This document shows positions 26,954 to 57,609 of a stretch of 64,000 nucleotides of DNA, piece by piece. Source of the DNA: Centroberyx gerrardi. Its lineage: Eukaryota > Chordata > Actinopteri > Beryciformes > Berycidae. The DNA is taken from NCBI RefSeq assembly GCF_048128805.1, contig NC_135997.1:4131116-4195115 (forward strand). Direction: 5' to 3'. The notes beneath the pieces are model-generated. The model was not told the DNA's origin. It saw nothing but the letters and a program-made list of their open reading frames with translations, and searched no databases. The position numbers and the translations under genes are program-made. Numbering within the stretch: the first letter of the stretch is position 1; the number at the start of each line of letters is the position of its first letter.

Positions 26954-29175
26954 TCAGGGATTGTCGAGCAGAGAAGCAGCCATGTTCTTGATGACTGAAG
27001 ACTTGAGCTGAGGAAGGAGGCTGATTTTCATCAGCTTGCTGCTCGAGTATTTGTTCTTGACAGCCTGGAGGGAAATACAAGGCATCATTAAAATGCGTCA
27101 AAACAAAAGCATGTCATCTTATGCGACACTGCATTTTTGCAGCTCACCTGGAACTTGGTTTTCCCCTCATTCACAGTCACCACATTTCTGGCAATGCGCT
27201 GCATGATTGGCTTGAGGTGGGCCTCGTCATAAGTAGAGTAGTGCTGCTGTGTAGGAGACTGCAACACAAGGGAGGAGAGATCAATTCACTAAACTGTTGG
27301 TTGAGTCTTTAAATCCTGTACTTTGCCTTATGAACTCATGTTTGCTTCAGTCACCCCATTTGTAGCCCCACTGACTCCAGTGAACTCACCCATGGCAGCT
27401 CATCAAGCAGCAGCTGGGAGAGGCAGAGGGAAGCAGCAGCGATCTCAGAGGGGCGATAATGCACCATGTTGTAGTCGAGCAGAGTCAACTCCATGAGGTA
27501 TTTGGCCAGCGTGTGTCTCTCTACATCAGACTAGACAGAAGACAGTCATCCATTGAAAACTGATCCCCCATCACCCAAGACCCAAGCAGTGGTCCTTTTC
27601 TTCCCAGAAGACCAAGTCACTTTTGAGAGCCCCGTTGACATAAACTACATAAAGATGCTAGGAGAAAATTCAAACTCCACAGCCAACATGTTTTTTTTTT
27701 TATAAATATAGGCTGAAGAGTCTACATGTGCTTATTGCCAAGGGCAAGTTCAGCATAGAAATATCCTAAATCCTGGTGTAAATTGTTGTATTATTCATCC
27801 CCAAGGTGTTGGGAACTAGTAGACAAACTCACATTTGCAACCTTTGAAGCCCTCCTGAGGAAGTGTAGTGGTAGAGGGCGTCCCAGGTCAAAATTGAGGC
27901 TCCTCAACATCACCTGCTCCATCACCAGAATCTGGGACTTAGTGAATGCATCGTCTGTGATGTAGGCAAAGTCTGCAACCTCCGGACTGTACATCTCCTC
28001 ATACTTTGAGGCCACTAACATGGCAGTCACACCGACAAGCTGCAGCTTTCGACGAGACACTGGCTGGACCTGCAGCACATTAAGAATGAGTGTTAGGGTT
28101 TTTCTTGTTTAACTTTCTGTTAACTTGCCATTTAAAACAGTTTGTACCTGTAGAAAACGATCCAAGATGGCAATCGTGAGGTACAATGTCTCCTGAAGCA
28201 GCTGGAACCTGGAGTGAACCTGGATCAGCCAGTCAACTAGAAGAGCTCGCATGCGTTCAGTGATTTCATAACCCTGCATGTACTTGGGTCGCACAGCCTG
28301 CTGCACCTGTGGAGACAACAAGTCTTACTACAAAATACACTGCAGTGCAAGACAAAAAGCCTAGTGGGAGCATGAATCACCTCAAGGAGCCGTAGATAGG
28401 CATAGATGTCTTTGACGTATTCGGAGCAGAGCTGTGGCATGTCTCCATCCTGCTCATCAATGTCCTCTACAGTGAGGAGCGTCTCAGAGAAAGCCTGGCA
28501 CAGTTCCTCCTCCTCCTTCATGGACACATCAGCCGCCTCCTCTGCCACGGGGGGGAGCGGGTCTTCAGGTGCTTCCACCTGGACTTGACGACGCATGGGT
28601 TGAACCACAGCTTGCTTGACGTTTTGGTTGAGGGACGGCTTGGCTGAAGCTTTGACTGGTCCGGTCCTCTGAAGGAACAAAGCACAATTGAAGTCAGTCA
28701 GACATACAGGTAGCTGGTTCAACAAAATGCATGTTGCTTCATAACTTCACCTTTGTGTTAACTGCCATGCCTGGAAAGTTGGTCAGCTCTCCAAGCGCAG
28801 CTCTCCTTTGACCAGCTGCTGTGGCTTTTCCCATCTGTACTGGGTTTTCTGCGCCCCTAAGCTGTTAGGAAGCACAATTCAAAACGTTGCAAGTCAAGAA
28901 AGCAAAGACACTGACTGGTCTAAGGATGTGGCAGCTGTTCTCCACACAACACAAGCACATGTGAACAATTACTGCATAAATATATATTATGTGAACAAGC
29001 ACTAGCTAAATAACGTAGAGAACAGAACTTGATAACCACAAAACAAGATAGGCACGCTAACGTTGCTAGCGAATCAAGCTAACGTTAACGCTCATCGCTT
29101 TCTCCAACTTGAGTCAAATGCACCAAGCTAGCTTGTTAGTTTACTCACCGCAGCCTGAACTTCCACAGCGGACAT
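26954..29175 (-). CDS. ccnb2: Cyclin B2, tandem copy A
   Basis: Eight exons (minus): 29149-29175, 28751-28861, 28381-28668, 28148-28306, 27833-28069, 27390-27530, 27148-27258, 26954-27064. All borders are GT..AG, every exon is in phase 0, and the product is 394 aa. Cyclin B2 is the regulatory partner of CDK1 at entry to mitosis. Seen: a destruction box (RAALGELTN) for APC/C-driven degradation; the B2-type [17 protein letters not shown] segment; [19 protein letters not shown]; the cyclin box with [20 protein letters not shown] and the hydrophobic-patch region; [28 protein letters not shown]; a C-terminal fold ending MAASLLDNP. The [13 protein letters not shown] and SMKEE wording favours B2 over B1. 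Copy B at 31711-33839 is nearly identical. Compared with B it differs at several residues (for example [21 protein letters not shown]) and in its promoter CHR element. Confidence 0.95.
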
Positions 29176-29316
29176 CTTAACGTTGATATGCCGAGCAAAA
29201 CGGCGCTTTAAAGAGAAGATAGGCTATTTAGCGACCAGCAGTAACAACCATAACAAACATTTAATGCTCCAAGTAACACTGAAACCAAGCAGTGAAAAAC
29301 ACCGAGTCTCACAGCA

Positions 29317-29379
29317 TTGAAATAGCGCTCCGTCAACTTTCATTGGATACAGCTTGGTCGAATGCGCGCTTTTGATTGG
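29317..29379 (-). promoter_or_regulatory. Cell-cycle promoter of ccnb2 copy A: two CCAAT boxes, altered CHR
   Basis: Read on the minus strand, two CCAAT boxes (attgg at 29342-29346 and 29375-29379) lie 33 bp apart, the usual NF-Y spacing of mitotic genes. Downstream, gcgct followed by atttcaa occupies the CDE/CHR position about 145 bp before the ATG. The CHR core reads tttcaa (29317-29322) instead of the canonical tttgaa found in copy B. Confidence 0.6.
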
Positions 29380-29537
29380 TTGACCACGTGGGGTCAAAGG
29401 TTAGTTCTGCACTCATTTGTTCGGAAAACACACGACAGGTGCATAAGCATTCTGGTCGAAAGTGAGCATTATACATCATTGGAAAGCGCTTGTTGAGCTT
29501 TAGCTGATGGTAAAAAAAACAACAACACGTATAACTA

Positions 29538-30587
29538 CACTGAACAAAAATATAAACGCAACACTTTTGGTTTTGCTCCCATTTTTCATGAGTTGAAATA
29601 AAAGATCTAAGACTTTTTCTATGCACACAAAAGGCTTATTTCTCTCAAATTTTTGTTCACAAATTTGTTTAAATCCGTGTTAGTGACCACTTCTCCTTTG
29701 CCAAGATAATCCATCCACATGACAGGTGTGGCATATCAAGATGCTGATTAAACGGCATGATTGTTGCACAGGTGTGCCTTGGGCTGGTCACAATAAAAGG
29801 CCACTCTAAAATGTGCAGTTTTATCTTGAAAAAAAGACATTTATTAGGTACTGAACTATGGATCTCACATGACTAGGGCTACAGATATGCATTTTTTGAA
29901 AACCAGTCAGTATCTGGTGTGACCACCATTTGCCTCATGCAGTGCGACACATCTCCTTCACATAGAGTTGATCAGGTTGTTGATTGTGGCCTGTGGAGTG
30001 TCGGTCCACTCCTCTTCGATGGCTGTGCGAAGTTGCTGGATATTGGCAGGAATTGGAACACGCTGTCGTACACGCCGATCCAGAGCGTCCCAAACATGCT
30101 CAATGGGTGACATGTCTGGTGAGTATGCAGGCCGTGCAAGAACTGGGATGTTTTCAGCTTCCAGGAATTGTGTACAGATCCTTGCAACGTGGGGCCGTGC
30201 GTTATCATGCTGCAACATGAGCTCTGGTGGACATTCCTGCAGTCAGCATGCCAATTGCACACTCCCTCAAAACTTGCGACATCTGTGGCATTGTGTTGTG
30301 TGATTAAAAACTGCACATTTTAGAGTGGCCTTTTATTGTGACCAGCCCAAGGCACACCTGTGCAATAATCATGCCGTTTAATCAGCATCTTGATATGCCA
30401 CACCTGTCAGGTGGATGGATTATCTTGGCAAAGGAGAAGTGGTCACTAACATGGATTTAAACAAATTTGTGAACAAAATTTGAGAGAAATAAGCCTTTTG
30501 TGTGCATAGAAAGTCTTAGATCTTTTATTTCAACTCATAAAAAATAGGAGCAAAAACGAAAGTTTTGCGTTTATATTTTTGTTCAGT
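29538..30587 (-). mobile_element. Tc1-like transposon, internally deleted, with long inverted repeats
   Basis: Ends cactgaacaaaaatataaac and gttatatt-type inverse (gcgtttatatttttgttcag) flank about 1.05 kb, with TA on both sides as for Tc1/mariner. The inverted repeats are long: the inner edges gccactctaaaatgtgcag (about 29800) and ctgcacattttagagtggc (about 30308) still match, about 285 bp per arm. The middle encodes, on the minus strand, only the C-terminal part of a DDE transposase (HDNARPHVAR, YSPDMSPIEHVWDALDRR). Another frame is open over part of it, indicating frameshift decay. The N-terminal DNA-binding region is gone, so it is not autonomous. It separates the two ccnb2 copies. Confidence 0.85.
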
Positions 30588-30616
30588 ATATAAACAAAAT
30601 TAAAGTAAGGGGGGGA

Positions 30617-30880
30617 CAGGGTTCCCTGGACAAATTCAAGGACTTTTCAATGACTTTTAAGGTCTTGTTAGGTGAAATTCAAGGACTCAAAACTGTCATG
30701 TTTTGGGTAAGACATGACATTGTTCAAAATGAGACAGAGGTTGCATTTGTTTTACTCATGATCTTGTTAGGTCAAGAAATCCTGGTGAAATCCTTCATTT
30801 TAATACAAATCTCCATCACAGGATTTCCTCAGGATGTGAAGTGTTGATGCTAGGAGGGAGAGAGCCGAGGCATATCGATG
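30617..30880. mobile_element. MITE with cagggttccc end (copy 3, truncated)
   Basis: Left end cagggttccc (30617-30626) with body wording shared with the copy at 15520-15913 (tttaaggtcttgttaggtg, caagaaatcctggtgaaatc, gtgaagtgttgatgct). The right end is missing. Confidence 0.6.
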
Positions 30881-31710
30881 AATTTGGGTGCATTATTTTA
30901 ATTACTTTCATTTTCAAAAACTTAAGTCTCAAATCTTTAAACTTTTGAAATTTTCCAACATTCACGTCTAAACATGCTGCTTTGATTAAGAAAGAAAAAA
31001 ATTTCATTCTACACACCCTCATTCTGCTAATGTCAACACATCTGAGGAGTATCGCTTACTGTAAAATAAAGATGAGCACAATCTTCAGTTCAAATTTGAC
31101 TTTTCTACAATAAAGGCACTTGCTTCCCCCATTGAGGTAGAAAACCTAACAAAAAGCTTGTCATGGACATAAATATTTGAAAAAAACAAAACCAAAAACA
31201 CATTTCTACCAAAGCAGTGTAGCCGTGTTCATGTGAAACTGAGCATGCACACTATCAGGCAAACAATGTCCTCACAACCATCTAAAAATCAAGCAGAAAG
31301 GGAGCAGAGCATGAGTTTTGGAACAGGAGCTTTAAAACCGCAAGGGTGTCTATATATAGACCACCTTAAACCAAAATATCCCAAGTGTCTGCAGCATCCC
31401 AACTTAATTGAACACTTCTGCTGTCAACTAGATAAAACTTGCTGTAGGTAAACATTTATATAAATGTCATACAATTTTTTTAGCCCCAGGTAGTCAGGTT
31501 TGATTGACAGGCTGTAGTACACCAGTTAAGGTGTGCTGGGGCGATTCATGTGTACCTCAAGATTTTAGGCCAAGAATCACTTAAAGTTACCAAGTAATGA
31601 TTAGAAATATAAAAAACACCTTTATTAAAAGCTAGTGAAATTTCTCCACAGTCTTGGTCACGCTAAAATAAAGTGCAAGTAAAACTTCCATTTCAGAAAT
31701 TAAAAGTGAC

Positions 31711-33839
31711 TCAGGGATTGTCGAGCAGAGAAGCAGCCATGTTCTTGATGACTGAAGACTTGAGCTGAGGAAGGAGGCTGATTTTCATCAGCTTGCTGCT
31801 CGAGTATTTGTTCTTGACAGCCTGGAGGGAAATACAAGGCATTAGTACAAGTCATGCTAAAAACCCATTTCATCTTATTGAGACTGCACTGTTGCCAACC
31901 AACTCACCTGGAACTTGGTTTTCCCCTCATTCACAGTCACCACATTTTTAGCAATGTGCTGCATGATTGGCTTGAGGTGGGCCTCATCATAAGTAGAGTA
32001 GTGCTGCTGTGTAGGAGACTGCAACACAAGGGAGGAGAGATCAGTTCACTAAACTGTTGGTTGAGTCTTTAAATCCTGTACTTTGCCTTATGAACTCATT
32101 GTTTGCTTCAGTCACCCCATTTGTAGCCCCACTGACTCCAGTGAACTCACCCATGGCAGCTCATCAAGCAGCAGCTGGGAGAGGCAGAGGGAAGCAGCAG
32201 CGATCTCAGAGGGGCGATAATGCACCATGTTGTAGTCGAGCAGAGTCAACTCCATGAGGTACTTGGCCAGCGTGTGTCTCTCTACATCAGACTAGACAGA
32301 AGACAGAGTCACTTTGAGAGCCCCGCTGACATTAAACTACATAAAGACTCTAGGAGACAAAATTCAAACTCTCCAACTTATATTCATAAAAACAATTGCT
32401 TTCTGCCAACGGCCATTTCAGCATGGAAACCAAGCTTAATCTAAATGCTTGTATTATTCATCCCCAAGGTGTTGAGAACAAGTAGACAAACTCACGCTTG
32501 CAACCTTTGAAGCCCTCCTGAGGAAGTGTAGTGGTAGAGGGCGTCCCAGGTCAAAATTGAGGCTCCTCAACATCACCTGCTCCATCTCCAAAATCTGGGG
32601 CTTTGTGAATGCATTGTCTGTGATGTACGCAAAATCTGCAACCTCCGGACTGTACATCTCCTCATACTTTGAGGCCACTAGCATGGCAGTCACACCGACA
32701 AGCTGCAGCTTTCGACGAGACACTGGCTGGACCTGCAGCACATTAAGAAGAGTGTTAGAGAGTTCACACACAGAAAGCTAAAGAAGAAAAACCACATTTA
32801 AAAACAGTTTGTACCTGTAGAAAGCGATCCAAGATGGCAATCGTGAGGTACAATGTCTCCTGAAGCAACTGGAACCTGGAGTGAACCTGGATCAGCCAGT
32901 CAACTAGAAGAGCTCGCATGCGTTCAGTGATTTCATAACCCTGCATGTACTTGGGTCGCACAGCCTGCTGCACCTGTGGAGAAAACAAGTTTTACTACAA
33001 AATACACTGCAGTGCAAGACAAAAAGCCTAGTGGGAGCATGAATTACCTCAAGGAGCCGTAGATAGCCATAGATGTCTTTGACGTATTCGGAGCAGAGCT
33101 GTGGCATGTCTCCATCCTGCTCATCAATGTCCTCTACAGTGAGGAGCGTCTCAGAGAAAGCCTGGCACAGTTCCTCCTCCTCCTTCATGGACACATCAGC
33201 CGCCTCCTCTGCCACGGGGGGGAGCGGGTCTTCAGGTGCTTCCACCTGGACTTGACGACGCATGGGTTGAACCACAGCTTGCTTGACGGACGGTTTGGCT
33301 GAAGGTTTGGCTGAAGCTTTGACTGGTCCGGTCCTCTGAAGGAACAAAGTACAATTAAAGTCAGTCAGACATACAGGTAGCTGGTTCAACAAAATGCATG
33401 TTGCTTCATAACTTCACCTTTGTGTTAACTGCCATGCCTGGAAAGTTGGTCAGCTCTCCAAGGGCAGCTCTCCTTTGACCAGCTGCTGTGGCTTTTCCCA
33501 TTTGTACTGGGTTTTCTGCGCCCCTAAGCTGTTAGAAAGCACAATTCAAAACGTTGCAAGTCAAGAAAGCAAAAATACTGACTGGTCTAAGGATGTGGCA
33601 GCTGTTCTCCACACAACAAAAGCACATCTGAACAATTACTGCATAAATATCTATGATGTGAAATAGGAATAACTAAATAAAGCAGAGAACAGAACTTGAT
33701 AACCACAAAACAAAAGAGGCACGCTAACGTTGCTAGCGAATCAAGCTAACGTTAACGCTCACCGCTTTCCCCAGGGGTCAAACGCACTAAGCTAGCTTGT
33801 TCGTTTACTCACCGCAGCCTGAATTTCCACAGACGACAT
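31711..33839 (-). CDS. ccnb2: Cyclin B2, tandem copy B
   Basis: Eight exons (minus): 33813-33839, 33418-33528, 33048-33335, 32815-32973, 32496-32732, 32151-32291, 31908-32018, 31711-31821. Each is exactly the size of its counterpart in copy A, all borders are GT..AG, and the product is 394 aa with no stop or shift. It has the same domains: destruction box [21 protein letters not shown], cyclin box with [27 protein letters not shown]. Differences from copy A are few: start MSSVEIQAA against [19 protein letters not shown] against [17 protein letters not shown] against [21 protein letters not shown] against [21 protein letters not shown] against MQRIARN. Several of the B residues look closer to the mammalian protein, so B may be the less changed copy. 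Its promoter keeps a canonical CHR. Poly(A) signal (tttatt, minus) near 31620. Confidence 0.95.
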
Positions 33840-33986
33840 GCTAAACGTTGATGTGCCGAGACAAACGGCGCTTTAAAGATGAGATAGGATATTTTATTTA
33901 GCGAGCAACTGCAACGACCATAACATTAGCTGAATGCTCCAGGTAACGCTGCTAACAAGCTGTGAATGACGCTACTTCACACAGCA

Positions 33987-34049
33987 TTCAAATAGCGCTC
34001 CGCCAAGTTTCATTGGATACAGCGCCGTAGGATGCACGCTTTTGATTGG
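33987..34049 (-). promoter_or_regulatory. Cell-cycle promoter of ccnb2 copy B: two CCAAT boxes and canonical CHR
   Basis: On the minus strand, CCAAT boxes (attgg at 34012-34016 and 34045-34049) are 33 bp apart. A gcgct followed by atttgaa matches the CDE/CHR pair bound by DREAM/MuvB complexes in G2/M genes; CHR core tttgaa at 33987-33992, about 150 bp upstream of the ATG. Confidence 0.65.
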
Positions 34050-34079
34050 TTGACTACGTGGGGTCAAAGGTTAGTTCTG

Positions 34080-37000
34080 ACCAAGACGGCCGCATACGAA
34101 AATCAAATACAACAATAAGAAAATAAAACCGATTATACAATTGCATTGCTGAAATAATATGTGGCATTGATATCGGTGAAAAAATAACCCAAATATTTTT
34201 CAGCTATTCACAATTTTCAAGCTGTGGACTTTGATGTGTGCATGAAAATGATTAAAAGTCGCTCGAAGAATGTTATTTTCCCTTCTTTCACTGTTGGCCT
34301 GTATTCTCATCATTAGATGGCACACAAGGCAAAATATAATTTTTCTTGCTATAAATCATGGTTAATAACTGTGTTATTCCTCGCAATTAAGTCCTGAAGT
34401 GAACTGGTATTTGGCAGCTGCTTTACTTAGCTTGTAACAGTATATATTATTATCAGTGGCAGGAAAAACTGCCCGTGACATTAGCCAGAATAATATTGTT
34501 GAAGTCATTTGTATTTCATCAATTCTCACAGGTTAGTTCTACTCAAAAGTAGTGCTGTGTGTGATGAAAGAGGACAAGAGGAAATGACTGGAGAGAGTTC
34601 TCTAACTGTAATTAGAATTATTTTCAATACTTACTGCACTGAATTTTATCTTGGTGCCATTGATTCATGGGTTGATACCTGCCTTCTTTACACCCCAACT
34701 CTCCATTCATGTTATGTATGAATGTATGCATTTATCTATGTGTATTTATTTATTTATAATAATGTATTAAACATACATGGCCACAACATGCTGTGATTGG
34801 ATGTTTTTGTCTCTCATTCAAGTTAGATAAAAGATATTATATGATTTATCTTTATCCTAATTTCGCCAATATAATAAGTACAAACAACACAAACTGAAGA
34901 GTCAGCAGTGAGAGGCCTTGTGGTTATTATAGTGACCCAAAAAGAGGAAGGTTGTTTATTTGCTTTTGAGGAGTGTCTTGGCTTCTGGCGGACGGACAGA
35001 ACCAGCAACAAGGGAAAAACCACAATGTCAACTTATACGAACAAACTTGTCTTGTGGTCTGTGAAGGTGCTGGGTGACCTGTGTGTGTCCTGCAGCAAGG
35101 CATGATGACGCTGCACTGCTGCCTACACATCATGTTAAACCGTGTGTACAATGTGCTGTAAATGTGTGGTAGTAACCTGTCAGTGTCCCCTTTTTTCTTA
35201 ACCATGTTTTTTTTTTAAATTGTGTGAAAAAAAGTAAAATCCATATTGTGTGACCCTCTGTATTCCAGGACCAAATAAATGTAAAGAACCAGAAGCTGAA
35301 ATCTGTTTCAAAGTTCAAGTCGTTTTTCATGTGGTGTTTCTGTTATTTTGTCTACCCAATGTTTATGCTACAAATGAATGGGCAAAATATTACTGAGGTC
35401 CATTTTTTAAGATCCATTTTTCTATGTGTGGTGGTAGGCGGTGACCTCATGGTGCAGAGAAGTCACACAGTTGTCTGTATTAAAAAAATTAAATAAATTG
35501 ATTTCTAACCATAATTAATATTCTAGATCCACAGAAATCAAAAGTGTTTGGATTAGAGAAACCTTCCACACCTGAATCTTATTATCCCTTCATTATCATG
35601 AACTCTGCAGTGCAGAAGTAATAAATCAAAATTTAAATTATTCTCATGGAAAGTATTTAAATGTTCTCGTTTTACTGTTCCAGCCTCCTGGTTTATTCTA
35701 AGCTGTGACTGTAAAACTGTCTGTTCAAGAAACCTGGAAAAAGGTTTATTAAGGTTTATTAAGTCACATTCAACCTCCACAAACATCACAAACTCAGCAC
35801 AAAATGTATTTTATTTAAAGCATTTCCCAGATTAACACATACGGTATTCCTATGAAGATCTTGCATGTATCATTACTGTAATTTGCAACCGTATAGAAAG
35901 AATAACCATTTATATCAACTGCAATTTAATGGGTCCACAAGGTCCTCCTTCCATGGCGATGCATCCCACCAAAACACACCAACTCTACAAATACCTACAG
36001 GCCTGCTGGGAAACTGAACAGTGAGTTTCCATCACCCTGAGGTGGACTTATAGGACTTATTTTATAGGACTTATTTTATTCTTCTCAAACCCACAAACTC
36101 TCTGGGATGTTTAAAGAGTGGAAGCCCTGTTTCCTCTTAAGTGCTTTTTTTTTTTTTTTACTGTGACATCAAAGCCAACATCTGAAAAGGACATTGGTTT
36201 AAAAGTGCTGCAACTGTTTTAAACTGCAAAACTAGTTTCAACAGTCAGGATAAACACTGTGGTGCGAGTCCTTATGCACACGCTCCACTGTGGCCCACAG
36301 CTGTGAACCCAGGCTCACGGTTTCCTATCTACTTAGAGGGGAACACTGGCCATTTGCAAAATTTTACTATTATTCAGACGGTAATAGAACATATAACTGT
36401 CGCCTTCCAGTGGGAGAATACATGGAATATAGATTAAATTTACAATCTGAATCTCTTTTATGTGAATAATAAATGCTGATAACAGGAAAACGCCATATCT
36501 GTTGCCCTTTAACAGGAAAAATGTTTTTGTGAGGTTCGGGCCGCCGCTGTAATGACGTCATCACACCAGCAGGGGGCTACAAGTCCACCAGCAGGTGAGG
36601 ATGATTACAGTGATTGCTTGATATGAAATCAGTTTCCCTGCAGGCCGTTATTTATTTAGCTGCCTCATCCGAAATAATTGCTGCAGCCGTGCCTTCACAT
36701 AACCACGGAAAGACAATACATTACAATATAAAATACATTACGCAACCCTAATGGACGGCTGGATAACACGCTGCCGCTCAGTAGAAGCACCTCTTCATGT
36801 GGTTTCACTCATGAGAGCCCACGCTAACCAAGGGTTTGAGAAGCTAGATCTCCCCCAAATCTCATCAGAAAAGAGCTGGTTAAGGATTTTATGAAACTTG
36901 AAACCAGGAGAATATGGTTGGAACCAAAAACCATACATAAATGACTTAAGACTGATGTAACTGTAATGACAAAAGTATTAAATATCCTAAAAGATTGTGA

Positions 37001-37866
37001 AGACAAAGTCTTTCATCACTGGTAAACATCATTGGAATGAAGTAGAAAATTTTGTGGCAGCTCCTTTCAGGATTTGTGTAGACTAGACCCAGGTTAAGTG
37101 TGAGGTCATTACCATCCAGTTCTGGCTATGATACACTGGCAATATAGTCGGGAACAATTTGCAAAATTTGCCTTGTGGTAATGGTATAGTGTACAGATTA
37201 TGGCCTGTAATGCATCAGCTGATTTTTCAGTGCATTACACATTTTAAGTATGAAGCAATAACATTGAAATATATTTAAATGATGTCTTTAATTTGTAGAA
37301 AATTCTAAAACTAATCACTTCAGTTTACAGTATAATGTAATTGTGTAATAATGTAATATAACCTTTTAATTGATTGGCAGTGCTAGTGTAAAACAGGCTT
37401 CTATATAATTGCCAATGTAGCACGAGTTTCAGTCAGTACATCACCGTCAAATTTCTACATCGCTCTTGCAGACACTGGTAGCAGAGCGCTAACAGAAACT
37501 AATGATATGCATAGTGTTCTGCTGTGCTGTCAAGTCATTAAAATCTCACTTCCTATGTTTCCTTGTTTGTGAAAAGCGGAGAAGACAGAAAACTGATGGG
37601 TTTTTGTTCAACATGGTTACAAAGTTGTTAATAGAACATAGACGATGCCTCCAGCACTGATGGGAATCTCTCATTTTTGTTTCCACATTCTGAATAATGA
37701 TGCATGTACTTTTGTTTGTGTGGAAGTCTATCATAGCCTTCTTTCTCATATCCACTCATATTGAGGAAACATCATCTGCTATTTTTGTGTGTTGTGTCTC
37801 CTGGGTTTTCTGATCAGGACAGATGTACAGGAGACAAAAGATGCACCCAGCATCTCCGGCCTTAAT
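34080..37866. other. Intergenic region between ccnb2 copy B and cars1
   Basis: About 3.8 kb, mostly AT-rich and without a recognised gene. It contains a full palindromic CRE (tgacgtca, 36553-36560) immediately before a CTCF-like motif (36566-36579), T-runs near 35205 and 36148, and a short duplicated phrase (taggacttattttataggac) near 36052-36080. A lone aataaa at about 35275 with flanking GT-rich DNA could be a 3' end, but no upstream exon was found. Confidence 0.45.
36553..36579 (+). promoter_or_regulatory. CRE palindrome plus CTCF-like motif
   Basis: tgacgtca is the perfect CREB/ATF palindrome. Five bases later ccagcagggggcta matches the CTCF core closely (CCAGCAGGGGGC). A candidate insulator or enhancer between the ccnb2 pair and cars1. 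Motif evidence only. Confidence 0.5.
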
Positions 37867-37867
37867 A

Positions 37868-37873
37868 TTTATT
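37868..37873 (-). terminator. cars1 poly(A) signal
   Basis: tttatt (aataaa on the minus strand) lies about 57 nt past the cars1 stop codon, suggesting a very short 3' UTR. Confidence 0.55.
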
Positions 37874-37929
37874 CTGTAGGTATTCTGTAGAGTGGATGGC
37901 TTGGCCCGGACAGTTTGTGATACATAGAC

Positions 37930-57333
<19,404 letters not shown>

Positions 57334-57609
57334 TGCAACAGTGAGTGTTGTATGGTTGGATGCTGATGCAACAATAACGTGTGCGGAAGAAGAGGCGTGT
57401 ACAACTGGATAGGACCGGAACCAACATTTATTTTAACTTGACAGCGGGGGGACACAAATAACAGTCGGACCATCCACGCGGAAGTTTTGTTTTTAGAGTA
57501 GGTGCAAGGAGACTGATGTATTCAAAACCAACCGTTGTCAAACTGTTTGAGTTTGCATAGTCTGAAAACTGAGTGAAGACTGTATTTTTCGGTTTGTAGT
57601 AAAGTTGAA
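57334..57609. promoter_or_regulatory. Bidirectional cars1/pex16 promoter region
   Basis: Only 276 bp separate the divergent start codons. There is no TATA box at a suitable distance. Candidate ETS/GABP sites: tgcggaagaag (about 57380), accggaacc (about 57415) and gcggaagttt (about 57479-57487). This arrangement is typical of paired housekeeping genes. Confidence 0.7.

Noticed and set aside
34509-35330. Possible terminal exon near 35 kb (open frame, aataaa, GT-rich tail)
   Set aside because: No acceptor-bounded coding segment or upstream exon could be found, so a gene is not supported.
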